A stretch of 64,000 bases of DNA from Muricauda sp. SCSIO 65647 (GTDB lineage Bacteria; Bacteroidota; Bacteroidia; Flavobacteriales; Flavobacteriaceae). The notes beneath the pieces are model-generated. The model was not told the origin of the DNA. It searched no databases and saw nothing but the letters and a program-made list of their open reading frames with translations. Below are positions 33,100 to 41,035 of this stretch, piece by piece. Made by a program: the position numbers and the translations under genes. The DNA is taken from contig NZ_CP091037.1 in the NCBI RefSeq assembly GCF_021534965.1, positions 2,418,501 to 2,482,500 on the forward strand, read 5' to 3'. Each line of letters begins with the position of its first letter. Positions within the stretch are counted from its first letter, which is position 1.

Positions 33100-34035
33100 A
33101 TGAAAAGATTTGCCTTATTAACCAGCCTCTTTGTTCTTTTTGCAGTGGGCGTGCATGCGCAGGCCAAAAAAGAACAAGATCGTCAGGCCATTAAAAAAAT
33201 GTGTGGATGCTTCGAGGTAACCTTCAATTTTTCGGAAACCTTCAATTATAGTCAAGACTCTTTATACAAGCCATCAAAAACCAAAGTGGACAAGGGCCTA
33301 GAATGGGCACAATTGGTTACCGATGAAGATGATAAAGTCGTTATTCAACACATTCTTCAGGTCGGAAACCCAGCAGAGCCGATGATCGTAAAACATTGGA
33401 GGCAAGATTGGCTGTTCGAGAACAACAAGTTCTATATGTACAATGGCGATAACCATTGGTCTTTTGAGAAAAAGGATGCCGATGCGGTTTCTGGGCAATG
33501 GACGCAAAAAGTATATCAAGTAGATGATAGCCCCCGTTATGAAGGGAGTGCTACCTGGGTACATGTCGATGGCAAAAGTTATTGGGAAAATGTGACGCCC
33601 GCTCCACTGCCACGCCGTGAATATACCAAACGTGCCGACTACAATATTACCATGAGAGGTAATCGTCATGAAATCACTGCCGAGGGTTGGGTGCATGACC
33701 AAGATAATGCCAAAGTGGTGCGCAAAGAAGGAGAATCCGATTTCGTTCTGGCCAAGGAAAAGGGATACAATACCTATGTACAGGTGCCGGATGAACGTTG
33801 CAAAGCCGCCGCTGACTGGTGGGTAGAAAATCATGATAAATGGGCAACCGTACGTTCGATTTGGGATGAGGTTTATGCCCGTGATACCGATTTGACCTTA
33901 AAGGAAAAAGTCGACAATAAAGTATTGTACAAGCATCTTTTCGAAGAAGAAATGGTCGAAAAGGAAGACCTTGCCAATACTATTAAGTCTTTTGTGGCGA
34001 AAGAAGCAATGGAAGAAGACTCGAAAAGCAAATAA
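33100..34035 (+). CDS. DUF6607 family secreted protein
   Basis: 311 aa with a cleavable signal (ending GVHAQ). The mature start IKKMCGCFEVTFNFSETFNY and the aromatic-rich middle (HWRQDWLFENNKFYMYNGDN) match the Bacteroidota family DUF6607. The function is unknown, but this family recurs next to HmuR/HmuY-type genes. It is divergent from the haem receptor with a shared Fur-like box, so it is probably iron-regulated. The many Trp, Tyr, His and Arg would suit haem or iron handling, which is inference. Confidence 0.75.
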   Translation: MKRFALLTSLFVLFAVGVHAQAKKEQDRQAIKKMCGCFEVTFNFSETFNYSQDSLYKPSKTKVDKGLEWAQLVTDEDDKVVIQHILQVGNPAEPMIVKHWRQDWLFENNKFYMYNGDNHWSFEKKDADAVSGQWTQKVYQVDDSPRYEGSATWVHVDGKSYWENVTPAPLPRREYTKRADYNITMRGNRHEITAEGWVHDQDNAKVVRKEGESDFVLAKEKGYNTYVQVPDERCKAAADWWVENHDKWATVRSIWDEVYARDTDLTLKEKVDNKVLYKHLFEEEMVEKEDLANTIKSFVAKEAMEEDSKSK

Positions 34036-34038
34036 ACC

Positions 34039-34224
34039 ATGAGAGACAGTGTTTTGCCTCTGATCTGTTTCCTTTTCACGGCCGTTACTTTTGCACAGGA
34101 CAACATTTTTCTGCAACGTGATTTTTGGAAAAGCAACCCATCAATTACCCAAATTGAGGAAGCGATCTCTCAAGGCAATGATGTTGCCGAACTCAATGAA
34201 CACATGTTCGATGCGGTAAGCTAA
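34039..34224 (+). pseudogene. Truncated ankyrin-repeat-type protein (N-terminal stump)
   Basis: 61 codons: a signal peptide (ending TFAQ), then DNIFLQRDFWKSNPSITQIE, EAISQGNDVAEL and EHMFDAVS, then stop. This corresponds to the N terminus of the secreted ankyrin-repeat proteins found after DUF6607 genes in related bacteria. There the sequence continues from FDAV into several ankyrin repeats. Here the rest is gone, and a terminator starts 15 bp after the stop. It starts 3 bp after the DUF6607 stop, so it is still transcribed. It could be a shortened but used peptide; decay is the simpler reading. Confidence 0.65.
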
Positions 34225-34238
34225 GCCCCCAAAATAAC

Positions 34239-34267
34239 AAAGGCCACCAATTTTGGTGGCCTTTTTT
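34239..34267. terminator. Intrinsic terminator between convergent genes
   Basis: AAAGGCCACCAA-TT-TTGGTGGCCTTT followed by TTT: a 12-bp perfect stem. It serves the plus-strand DUF6607 transcript and, on the other strand, ends 3 bp from the SH3-protein stop codon. Confidence 0.85.
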
Positions 34268-34269
34268 GG

Positions 34270-35073
34270 TCATTGTTGCGCTAAGCCCAGATTGTTATTG
34301 ACCCAGACCAGTTCTTTGGTTTCCACGCTGGTCTTTTTCCAATTGGCCATCTCATCATAGTATTCACCAATTTCTTTCTTGTAGCGAATCTTTCCGGCTA
34401 CGCCATGCTTATCTTCAGGAAATATGAATTCTTCCCAGAAATAATAGGCCCCTGCATCTGATACTTGTGATAAACGCGCTACTTGGTGCAGCACCTTGCC
34501 CTGTTGAAACAGATAAATACCGCCGCCTTCAATGCCACAGCCTTCGGCCACATAGTCTATCAGCAAAATGCCATCGACATCGGGCAGGCCCTTGGTGCCC
34601 AAATCGGTCAAATAAAATTGGCCATTGCCCAAGCGTATCGATTTCTCTTTAAACGAACCATCTTCTTGCAGTGTGCGAATGACCAGCTGGTCTTCTTCGC
34701 CGATTTTGCCCCTGCCGAATAGATGCACCACATCATTGATGGTCTTTTTTTCAAGGGCCAGGAGTCCGCCCAGCACATATCCTTCGGTGCCCTTGTAATC
34801 GACTTTGTAGTAATGGGAATCGACACCTTTGTACCGCCATGAATTCTCATGCCTTTCTTGTATGACCATGTGCATGCCAATGGGCAATGTCTTTAACACC
34901 TTGGCCTCTCTCGTTGGGGCTACCCTTAATTGCACCTGGTCACCAAAAAGGTAAACGATCTGCCCGGGCTCAAAACTACAACTGCCATCAAGGCAGTGTA
35001 GTTTTTCTTGGGCGTTTGTAAACAAACAGATGGCTAGTAAGGTAAGGATCGATAACATCTGTTTTGTTTTCAT
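34270..35073 (-). CDS. Secreted SH3-like domain protein
   Basis: 267 aa. A signal peptide (ending FTNAQ) precedes a bacterial SH3-like domain (about residues 38-105: VYLFGDQVQLRVAPTREAKV, ending KGTEGYVLGGLLAL), which often binds peptidoglycan or peptides. The C-terminal 160 residues form an unassigned beta-rich domain (FYLTDLGTKGLPDVDGILLI). The gene stands alone, converging on the haem-locus genes. The role is unknown. Confidence 0.7.
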   Translation of the reverse strand: MKTKQMLSILTLLAICLFTNAQEKLHCLDGSCSFEPGQIVYLFGDQVQLRVAPTREAKVLKTLPIGMHMVIQERHENSWRYKGVDSHYYKVDYKGTEGYVLGGLLALEKKTINDVVHLFGRGKIGEEDQLVIRTLQEDGSFKEKSIRLGNGQFYLTDLGTKGLPDVDGILLIDYVAEGCGIEGGGIYLFQQGKVLHQVARLSQVSDAGAYYFWEEFIFPEDKHGVAGKIRYKKEIGEYYDEMANWKKTSVETKELVWVNNNLGLAQQ

Positions 35074-35192
35074 TGTACTAAAATTTAATTATGATTTCTA
35101 TACTATGTACGCTGGGTAGGTCTCGATGGGCCGTGTGATTCGGCAAATGGCACTATTTTATCGATGTATGGTGCCATAGGGGCAAAAATGAA

Positions 35193-35231
35193 GAGCCCCA
35201 GACATCCCGATGGCATCAGGAGCTGGAGCCC
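35193..35231 (-). terminator. Weak terminator after the Spy-like gene
   Basis: On the minus strand GGGCTCCA pairs with TGGGGCTC (two G-U pairs) around a self-complementary middle, followed by CTTCATTTTT. About 22 bp beyond the stop codon of the Spy-like gene. Confidence 0.4.
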
Positions 35232-35252
35232 TTCCAAAATCAACAAAAAACA

Positions 35253-35696
35253 CTAACCTCTACTACTGCCCACCTTCATTTTCTTTTTGCCGTGCTGTTT
35301 TAGATGCCTGATTTTTTTCCATTGTAGGTATTGCTCATCGGTCAAAATTTCCTTCATTTTTGCCTGTTGGGCCAATTGTCTGTCCAATCGGGCATTTTCA
35401 AAGGCGAAGCGCTCATCTGCAGTGAGCTTTTTTTGTTCGCCCTGTTCTCTTTTGGCCTTTCTTTCTTCCATCTTATTTTTTCGCAGTTCGGCATTTTCTA
35501 GATGGATTACCTTGACTTTTTGCTGCTGTTCTGCCGTAAGGTCAAGGGCAAGGGCCATTTTCTTTGTCTTTAAGGTGGCCACCTGCTCAGGTGTCATCTC
35601 TTTTAGCGCGTCACCCCTGTGTCGTTGCTGCCCATCGCGCTGGGCAAATCCTGTTAATCCGGCCAAAAGGGCCATAGTGATCAAAACTTTTTTCAT
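35253..35696 (-). CDS. Spy/CpxP-like periplasmic helical protein
   Basis: 147 aa. A signal peptide (ending TGFAQ) is followed by a highly charged helical body with two LTAEQ/LTDEQ-type signatures (MALALDLTAEQQQKVKVIHL and MKEILTDEQYLQWKKI). This is the pattern of Spy/CpxP and the Bacteroidota DUF4890 proteins. Spy is a periplasmic chaperone induced by envelope stress; a similar role is plausible. A basic tail (KKKMKV) closes the protein. Confidence 0.72.
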   Translation of the reverse strand: MKKVLITMALLAGLTGFAQRDGQQRHRGDALKEMTPEQVATLKTKKMALALDLTAEQQQKVKVIHLENAELRKNKMEERKAKREQGEQKKLTADERFAFENARLDRQLAQQAKMKEILTDEQYLQWKKIRHLKQHGKKKMKVGSSRG

Positions 35697-35811
35697 GGTC
35701 TAAATTTTAATGATTCAACCCTTTGACACTTCTTTTGGCAAGGGGTTTAAAACCATAGAAAAGTTTGTGAAGTATTTAACACGGAAAGGATGGCGAGGGC
35801 TTGGACCGTTT

Positions 35812-36015
35812 CTATCGGTTCTCGACCAAATCTTTTGAACCATCAAGATCTTCATCTGGCTTAGCAGTATCAAGCTCAGTTGATTCAATCTCGGCGACAT
35901 TGTTGGTCATAGTGAATTCTCGGTACCGGTCATATTGCTCGATACCATAATAAAGGAAAGATGCCATTAGAAAGCAGCCAAAATAGATCAGGCTCTTGAT
36001 TTTGTAGGTCTTCAT
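35812..36015 (-). CDS. Small single-pass membrane protein
   Basis: 67 aa: a short basic start, one membrane helix (LIYFGCFLMASFLYYGIEQY, about residues 9-28), then an acidic tail rich in Asp and Glu. No family is recognised. It lies between the large protease gene and the Spy-like gene, all on the minus strand, with gaps over 100 bp. Confidence 0.55.
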   Translation of the reverse strand: MKTYKIKSLIYFGCFLMASFLYYGIEQYDRYREFTMTNNVAEIESTELDTAKPDEDLDGSKDLVENR

Positions 36016-36185
36016 AGTAATTCAGATTTGGGATTACTAAATTAAACAATCAAAAAGCGCACTTTTGGCATATGTTGTGAAAGTCTCTTGAACTGATGTG
36101 AAACCCCAAAAAGGCGATGTGTGAAAACGGTACATACTGGTTAAGCCAAAACCAGCATGCACTTCATCGATTTTTCTTACATTTT

Positions 36186-38687
36186 CTAGGTTGGATCCAA
36201 TATAAGTGCTATGCGCTCTAGGGCGTCTTGCAAGTGATAACGACTCATGGTATCAGAGATTCGCGATAGGCCACTTCTAATATCTCTCTCAAGATTGTTC
36301 AGTTCAGCGCGTGCCACTGACCGAATGTCAGATTGGCTTGTATTGACCACCGTTGATTTCTGATACCCTCCGAATTCAGGCTTTTTCTTTTGGTTTTCCG
36401 CGGTCAATAGATAGGCCAATCTATCAATATGTGCTTTCTGCAGATTTCTTCGGTAGGTATCTATTTTCTTTCCGTTGCGGGTTTCAGACCATAGTCCGCG
36501 TCGCAGATCGCGCATCATGTCGACCAGTTTGTAGGCCCCATCGCCATTGGCCGTCTCATTTTCAATGATACGCGCCATTTTGCCCAAGTGCAACATATTG
36601 TTCAGTGTGCGTGCCTGTAGGGCCCTTATACGTTCAATGGAACCCGAATACTGTACTTTGTTGAAAATGTTTTGGTCGATCAACCAATCGGGCGTTTCAA
36701 ATAACTGGGCATGCAAAAAATCAAGACAGTTTTTTTGGTGCGCTTTGGAAACATGGGTATAGACGGCCCCTTCTTGATCTGCGGTCTTATAGTATTCGTA
36801 AACCCCGCCGATATTGTTCGATACATGGCCCATATAACGACTAAACTGTTTGATGACCTCACCGTACATCGTCTCTAGGTCATCATAGTTTTTGCCGTCT
36901 TCGGTGGTCCATTCCATAAGCTTGGGAACAATACGCTTCAAATTGGCAATACCATATTCACTGGCCTTTATGGCATCATTGCCCAAATCTTCAGTCTGTG
37001 AGCTGGGATCGACCACATCACCAACCTGCTGGTGGCCAAAGCGGTACATGGGATCATTGGCATGTTCGAGAATCCACTGGTTCAAGATGGGCTTTTCATC
37101 TTCAGCAGCAATATCTAAAATTGGGCGATAGCCCCATCGAATGGAATGCTTGTCATAGACTCCGATGTCGGGCATCAGTGCTACTCCTTCATCACCGGGT
37201 TGGGCCACATAATTGAACCGGGCATAGTCCATAATGGAGGGAGCGGTGCCATTTTTTTTGGTAAACGATGCCGAGCGCAACGAATCAACTGGGTAGGCGG
37301 CACTGCTTCCCATATTATGTGGAAGTCCCAATGTATGTCCTACTTCATGTGCCGATACGAAACGTATCAAACGCCCCATGATCTTATCTTTAAACGCTAC
37401 ATTCTGTGCTTCAGTATTAATGGCCGCGGTTTGTACAAAGAACCAATTGCGAAGCAAGGTCATTACATTATGGTACCAGTTGATGTCAGACTCCAATATT
37501 TCGCCACTTCGCGGGTCACTCACATGAGGGCCATTGGCATTGGGTATGGGCGAGGCAAGATAGCGCACCACCGAGTAGCGCACATCTTCGGGTGACCACT
37601 CGGGGTCTTCGTCAGGTGAAGGAGGGTCTTTGGCGATAATGGCATTCTTGAAGCCGGCTTCTTCAAAAGCGACCTGCCAATCTTCAATACCTTTTTTGAT
37701 ATAGGGAATCCATTTTTTTGGAGTGGCCCTGTCCACATAATAAACAATTTGTTTTTTTGGCTCTACCAGTTCGCCGGCCTTAAACTTTTCGATATCCTCT
37801 TCCTTTACTTCCAAACGCCATCTATCTAAATAGGTAACGGTTTTGCTCTTTTGCGCTTCCAGTCCATAATCGACCTGTCCACGGGCAAACCAGCCCACAC
37901 GTTCATCAAAATAACGGCGTTTCATGGGTTTTTCGGGCAATAGGATCATCGAGTTGTTGATCTCAACCGATATGGAGCCCAAACTTTGGTTGCTGGGTGG
38001 TTTTTTTGCCGCATAGGTCTTCACATGTCGGGCCTCGATATTCAGCGGATAGCTTTTAATGGACTCAATATAACTTCGATCGCCATCCAATCGGCTAATT
38101 TTATAGCGTTCACGAAATCTGTCGGGCATGCCCAGTGCATTCACATCTTTGGTGAACATAGGGTCTACCTCAATGATCGTGGCAGGGTTCAGCGAATCTT
38201 TCTTGTTGAAAGCTTTGATGTCGAACGAAAAAAGGACAGGTTCAAAATTAGAATTGACCACGGCTTCATGAATGGGCAGCGAGTCGGCCGCATAATTGCC
38301 GTACGATACCACGCGAAGTAACACCTTTTTTGGCTTTTTCTGCCAACGTAGTACTTGGGTATTGATCTTACCGCCCCCAAAACCGATGCCCGTGGCGGTT
38401 TTTGAGATACGGCTCACCATCAACATTTCACGGTTGAAGAGTGAATCAGGTATCTCATAATAATGTTTGCCATCGACCCTATGCACATGAAAAAGACCCT
38501 CATCGGTCAGGGCCTCTTTGGTGATGACCTTATCATAAGGCTTTATTTTGTCATCTTTCTTCGACTTGGCGTCAGAAGTCTTTTCAGTGGTTTTTTTCTT
38601 TTTCTTGAAAAGTTGGGCGTCGGTGGTTTGAAATGCTGCCACCAAGAAAAGTAATGACAACAATTTCGGAAGTAGTTTTTGGAACAT
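36186..38687 (-). CDS. Zinc-dependent metalloprotease of the DUF5117/DUF5118 type
   Basis: 833 aa, secreted (signal ending TTDAQ). The zinc site is VSAHEVGHTLGLPHNMGSS: HExxHxxGxxH, the metzincin motif, at about residues 440-452. A Met-turn candidate SIMDYARFNY follows 35 residues later. The region before it matches DUF5117 and the N-terminal helix region DUF5118; the C-terminal part matches DUF4953. Such proteins are common in Bacteroidota and their substrates are mostly unknown. The KKKKKTTEKTSDAKSKKDDK stretch after the signal is a low-complexity linker. Confidence 0.9.
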   Translation of the reverse strand: MFQKLLPKLLSLLFLVAAFQTTDAQLFKKKKKTTEKTSDAKSKKDDKIKPYDKVITKEALTDEGLFHVHRVDGKHYYEIPDSLFNREMLMVSRISKTATGIGFGGGKINTQVLRWQKKPKKVLLRVVSYGNYAADSLPIHEAVVNSNFEPVLFSFDIKAFNKKDSLNPATIIEVDPMFTKDVNALGMPDRFRERYKISRLDGDRSYIESIKSYPLNIEARHVKTYAAKKPPSNQSLGSISVEINNSMILLPEKPMKRRYFDERVGWFARGQVDYGLEAQKSKTVTYLDRWRLEVKEEDIEKFKAGELVEPKKQIVYYVDRATPKKWIPYIKKGIEDWQVAFEEAGFKNAIIAKDPPSPDEDPEWSPEDVRYSVVRYLASPIPNANGPHVSDPRSGEILESDINWYHNVMTLLRNWFFVQTAAINTEAQNVAFKDKIMGRLIRFVSAHEVGHTLGLPHNMGSSAAYPVDSLRSASFTKKNGTAPSIMDYARFNYVAQPGDEGVALMPDIGVYDKHSIRWGYRPILDIAAEDEKPILNQWILEHANDPMYRFGHQQVGDVVDPSSQTEDLGNDAIKASEYGIANLKRIVPKLMEWTTEDGKNYDDLETMYGEVIKQFSRYMGHVSNNIGGVYEYYKTADQEGAVYTHVSKAHQKNCLDFLHAQLFETPDWLIDQNIFNKVQYSGSIERIRALQARTLNNMLHLGKMARIIENETANGDGAYKLVDMMRDLRRGLWSETRNGKKIDTYRRNLQKAHIDRLAYLLTAENQKKKPEFGGYQKSTVVNTSQSDIRSVARAELNNLERDIRSGLSRISDTMSRYHLQDALERIALILDPT

Positions 38688-38897
38688 TTTTTTGACGAGG
38701 TTTGAATATTTCGAATTCTATAAAGAACCTAAAAATTGCAGGAAACAAGTGTTAAAAAAATATTAATATGAAATTTTTCCCCGATAAATCGTAACCCTTC
38801 GAAATACTGCATTTTATTGATGCTCCCAATGGAATCGCCTACTATACTTGCGTTCACGCCACATTGAACTTTTGTTAAAAAAGCCAAAACAGTGTAA

Positions 38898-38918
38898 CAA
38901 TTTAAAAATATGCCAGTC
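38898..38918 (+). promoter_or_regulatory. Shared upstream element of the acidic repeat proteins, copy 1
   Basis: CAATTTAAAAATATGCCAGT(C) matches 18 of 21 positions at 39855-39875. It is 38 bp upstream of the ATG at 38957. A possible -7 box one base off consensus (TATACTTG, 38843-38850) lies further upstream, which would put this element in the 5' leader. Confidence 0.45.
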
Positions 38919-38956
38919 TTATAAGCAATGACATCAATCATCAAATCAATCAAAAA

Positions 38957-39595
38957 ATGAACAAGTTATTAGTATTTTTCGGATGCGCACTTTTAAGTAG
39001 TACCACCGAAGCAGCACCACAAAAAAGTACGGTACCCGTGTTACACACAACTGCGGAGATGACACGTACGATCGCGAACCAGTTTACGGCTCTTGAAGAA
39101 GGGGCCGAGATCGAAAAGGATGCTCCTTTCCAGTTAGCAGAATTTAATGTTGGGCAACCTAAAGAATTAAGTTTAGATGAAATAGCGTATATCGAGGAAG
39201 AATCAGAAGTCAATCTTGGTTTTGATACCGCCGACTATCTTCCCGAAGGGTTTGATCCCCATAAGACCTATTTTGATTTGAACTCCATCATATACATCGA
39301 AGACGATAATACGGCCGAACTCGGTTTTGATACCGCAGCGTACCTACCAGAAGGGTTCGATCCCTACAGTGAGGGTGAGGTTACCGTCGATTCGATAAAT
39401 TATGTCGAGGAAGAAGATGAGGATTTGGGCTTTGAAACCAAAGACTATCTACCTGAGGGGTTCAACCCATATGAAAAGCACTTCGATTTGAGCTCGATCG
39501 AGTATATCGAAGAAGAGGAAATAATCGATTTGGGCTTCGACCCTTCGGCTTATCTTCCTGAAAACTTTGATCCCCATGCGGGTCATGCTAGGTAG
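38957..39595 (+). CDS. Secreted acidic repeat protein with four LGFDT/YLPEGFDP repeats
   Basis: 212 aa, function unknown. A signal peptide (about 1-19, ending TEAA) is followed by about 50 unique residues and then four imperfect repeats of about 34 residues at roughly 70-102, 104-137, 141-172 and 174-207. Each reads (D)SIxYIEEE-x(2-4)-LGFDTxDYLPEGFDPY/H: a SIxYIEE strand, an acidic patch, and the near-invariant LGF-D/E-T and YLPE-G/N-F-D/N-P. The protein is very acidic and has no Cys outside the signal. A paralogue follows 328 bp downstream. It could be a calcium-binding or extracellular structural protein, but nothing in the sequence proves this. Confidence 0.8.
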   Translation: MNKLLVFFGCALLSSTTEAAPQKSTVPVLHTTAEMTRTIANQFTALEEGAEIEKDAPFQLAEFNVGQPKELSLDEIAYIEEESEVNLGFDTADYLPEGFDPHKTYFDLNSIIYIEDDNTAELGFDTAAYLPEGFDPYSEGEVTVDSINYVEEEDEDLGFETKDYLPEGFNPYEKHFDLSSIEYIEEEEIIDLGFDPSAYLPENFDPHAGHAR

Positions 39596-39637
39596 GATGT
39601 TTTCATTTTATCAATTTTTTGAGTTAGTTAGTTGATG

Positions 39638-39662
39638 AATCCCGGCACTCGCCGGGATTTTT
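39638..39662 (+). terminator. Terminator after the first acidic repeat gene
   Basis: AATCCCGGC-ACTC-GCCGGGATT followed by a T-run. A short TTGAGTTAGTTAGTT stretch precedes it, and a similar stretch precedes the terminator of the paralogue. The rest of the 39596-39923 gap carries only the promoter region of the second gene. Confidence 0.85.
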
Positions 39663-39854
39663 CATTGGTTATAACCTGAAAAATAAGGTCTTAACAAAAA
39701 AATAACAAAAAAATCGACGAAGTGCAACTGTTAAAAAAGAAAGGAAAAAGTTGCCGAATCGGTAAAAATAAATGCCCAAAATTATCGAGTTGTCATTCCT
39801 TGAAATCAAAATTTAGCAATCGTTTTCTTACACCTTTTTTTGGCAATTGTTAAG

Positions 39855-39875
39855 CAATTTAAAAACATACCAATC
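39855..39875 (+). promoter_or_regulatory. Shared upstream element of the acidic repeat proteins, copy 2
   Basis: CAATTTAAAAACATACCAAT(C), 18/21 identical to copy 1, 48 bp upstream of the ATG at 39924. A consensus -7 box TACCTTTG lies at 39893-39900, so the element covers the -33 region, where TTG is lacking. Confidence 0.5.
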
Positions 39876-39923
39876 CTTGTTTTTAACAGTTATACCTTTG
39901 TACCATAAATCAGACAATGAACT

Positions 39924-40226
39924 ATGAAATACAGAAAATATATATCGACACTGTTCATCGCAGCGATGCTCTTGCCGCTTTTCAGCGCCAAAGCAAAAAA
40001 AGATAAAACCACTTTTGAGTTTGATATCAATTCAATCGAATTCATAGAAAACCCGAGTGATATGGAACTTGGTTTTGATACCACAGACTACCTTCCCGAG
40101 GGGTTCAATCCCTACGAGGGCGAGGTAACGGTAAAGTCCATCAATTATATTGAGGAAGACGATTGTGATTTAGGTTTTGACACAGCCGAGTATCTTCCTG
40201 AAGATTTTGACCCCTATAAAAGATAG
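39924..40226 (+). CDS. Secreted acidic repeat protein, two-repeat paralogue
   Basis: 100 aa. A signal peptide (about 1-23, ending SAKA) is followed by two of the same repeats, at about 31-64 and 67-98: SIEFIENP...LGFDTTDYLPEGFNPY and SINYIEEDDCDLGFDTAEYL. The second repeat contains one Cys. The VTVKSINYIEE spacer closely matches VTVDSINYVEE in repeat 3 of the upstream protein, which points to a recent duplication of repeat units. It has its own promoter region and terminator. Function unknown. Confidence 0.8.
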   Translation: MKYRKYISTLFIAAMLLPLFSAKAKKDKTTFEFDINSIEFIENPSDMELGFDTTDYLPEGFNPYEGEVTVKSINYIEEDDCDLGFDTAEYLPEDFDPYKR

Positions 40227-40267
40227 TTTTCATATATAGAGTTGGTTGAGTTAGTTAGTTTTTAAAG

Positions 40268-40305
40268 AAATCCCGCCCGAATGCCCATTCGGGCGGGATT
40301 TTTTT
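40268..40305 (+). terminator. Terminator after the second acidic repeat gene
   Basis: A 16-bp perfect stem AAATCCCGCCCGAATG / CATTCGGGCGGGATTT with a 2-nt loop and a T-run. Confidence 0.9.
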
Positions 40306-40390
40306 GCTCACCACTAGAAATTAGTCATTTACAACAAAAAATTGCATAGGTCTTCTAAATACGTCATTTTTGGGCTCAACCACCAAATCG

Positions 40391-40984
40391 ATGGCTATGA
40401 GACTTAGAAAGATTGCTTTTGTGCTTGTTTTTGTTTTTACTTTGACGAGCACCATTTCGGCCCAGACCTACAGGGAATTTGTGGCCTTGGTCGAAGTGTA
40501 CCGTAATACGAAGGGTTATAACTGGACAGAATCTTGGGACCTCAATACACCCATGACCGCATGGAAAGGGGTCACCATCAAAGATGGACATGTGGTAGGC
40601 CTAGATCTTTCAAACAATAACCTGGAAGGTAAGATACCGTTGACATTGGTCAATTTGAAACACTTGAAGCATCTCGATCTTTCAGGAAACAAATTGAAAG
40701 GCAGGTTACCAGGGGGCATCGGAAGAATGACCCAACTCTATACCTTCAATGTGTCAAGCAATGGCCTAACAGGAAGAATTCCGAGAGGTTTTGCAAAACT
40801 TTCCAAATTAAAATCATTGCAATTGGCCAATAACAATTTTGAAGACTTCAGAGGGCTGGAAGAAATAAAAAAACACCAATTGGTCTTTTTCGATATGAAC
40901 AGTGATTTCAAGCACCTGCAATTGCTCAGTCTTAAATCACAGAACGTTCGAATGGCAAACCTTGAATATGAGGATATTGAATAA
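40391..40984 (+). CDS. Secreted leucine-rich repeat protein (plant-type LRR)
   Basis: 197 aa. The ATG at 40391 gives a signal peptide (ending STISAQ); the open frame from a TTG at 40370 adds nothing. An N-terminal cap (YNWTESWDLNTPMTAWKGVT) resembles the LRRNT of plant receptor proteins. Repeats of the form LDLSGNKLKGRLPGGIGRMT follow at about 75-170, roughly four units, then a short unique tail. Such proteins bind other proteins outside the cell; the partner is unknown. It follows the two acidic repeat genes with its own gap of 164 bp. Confidence 0.82.
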   Translation: MAMRLRKIAFVLVFVFTLTSTISAQTYREFVALVEVYRNTKGYNWTESWDLNTPMTAWKGVTIKDGHVVGLDLSNNNLEGKIPLTLVNLKHLKHLDLSGNKLKGRLPGGIGRMTQLYTFNVSSNGLTGRIPRGFAKLSKLKSLQLANNNFEDFRGLEEIKKHQLVFFDMNSDFKHLQLLSLKSQNVRMANLEYEDIE

Positions 40985-41003
40985 CTATGTCTGAAACAAA
41001 TTT

Positions 41004-41033
41004 AAAAAGGATGCCCTCGGGCGTCCTTTTTTT
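41004..41033. terminator. Bidirectional terminator between the LRR and SLC13 genes
   Basis: AAAAAGGATGCCC-TC-GGGCGTCCTTTTTTT (one G-T pair). It lies between convergent stop codons at 40984 and 41036. Confidence 0.85.
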
Positions 41034-41035
41034 GT

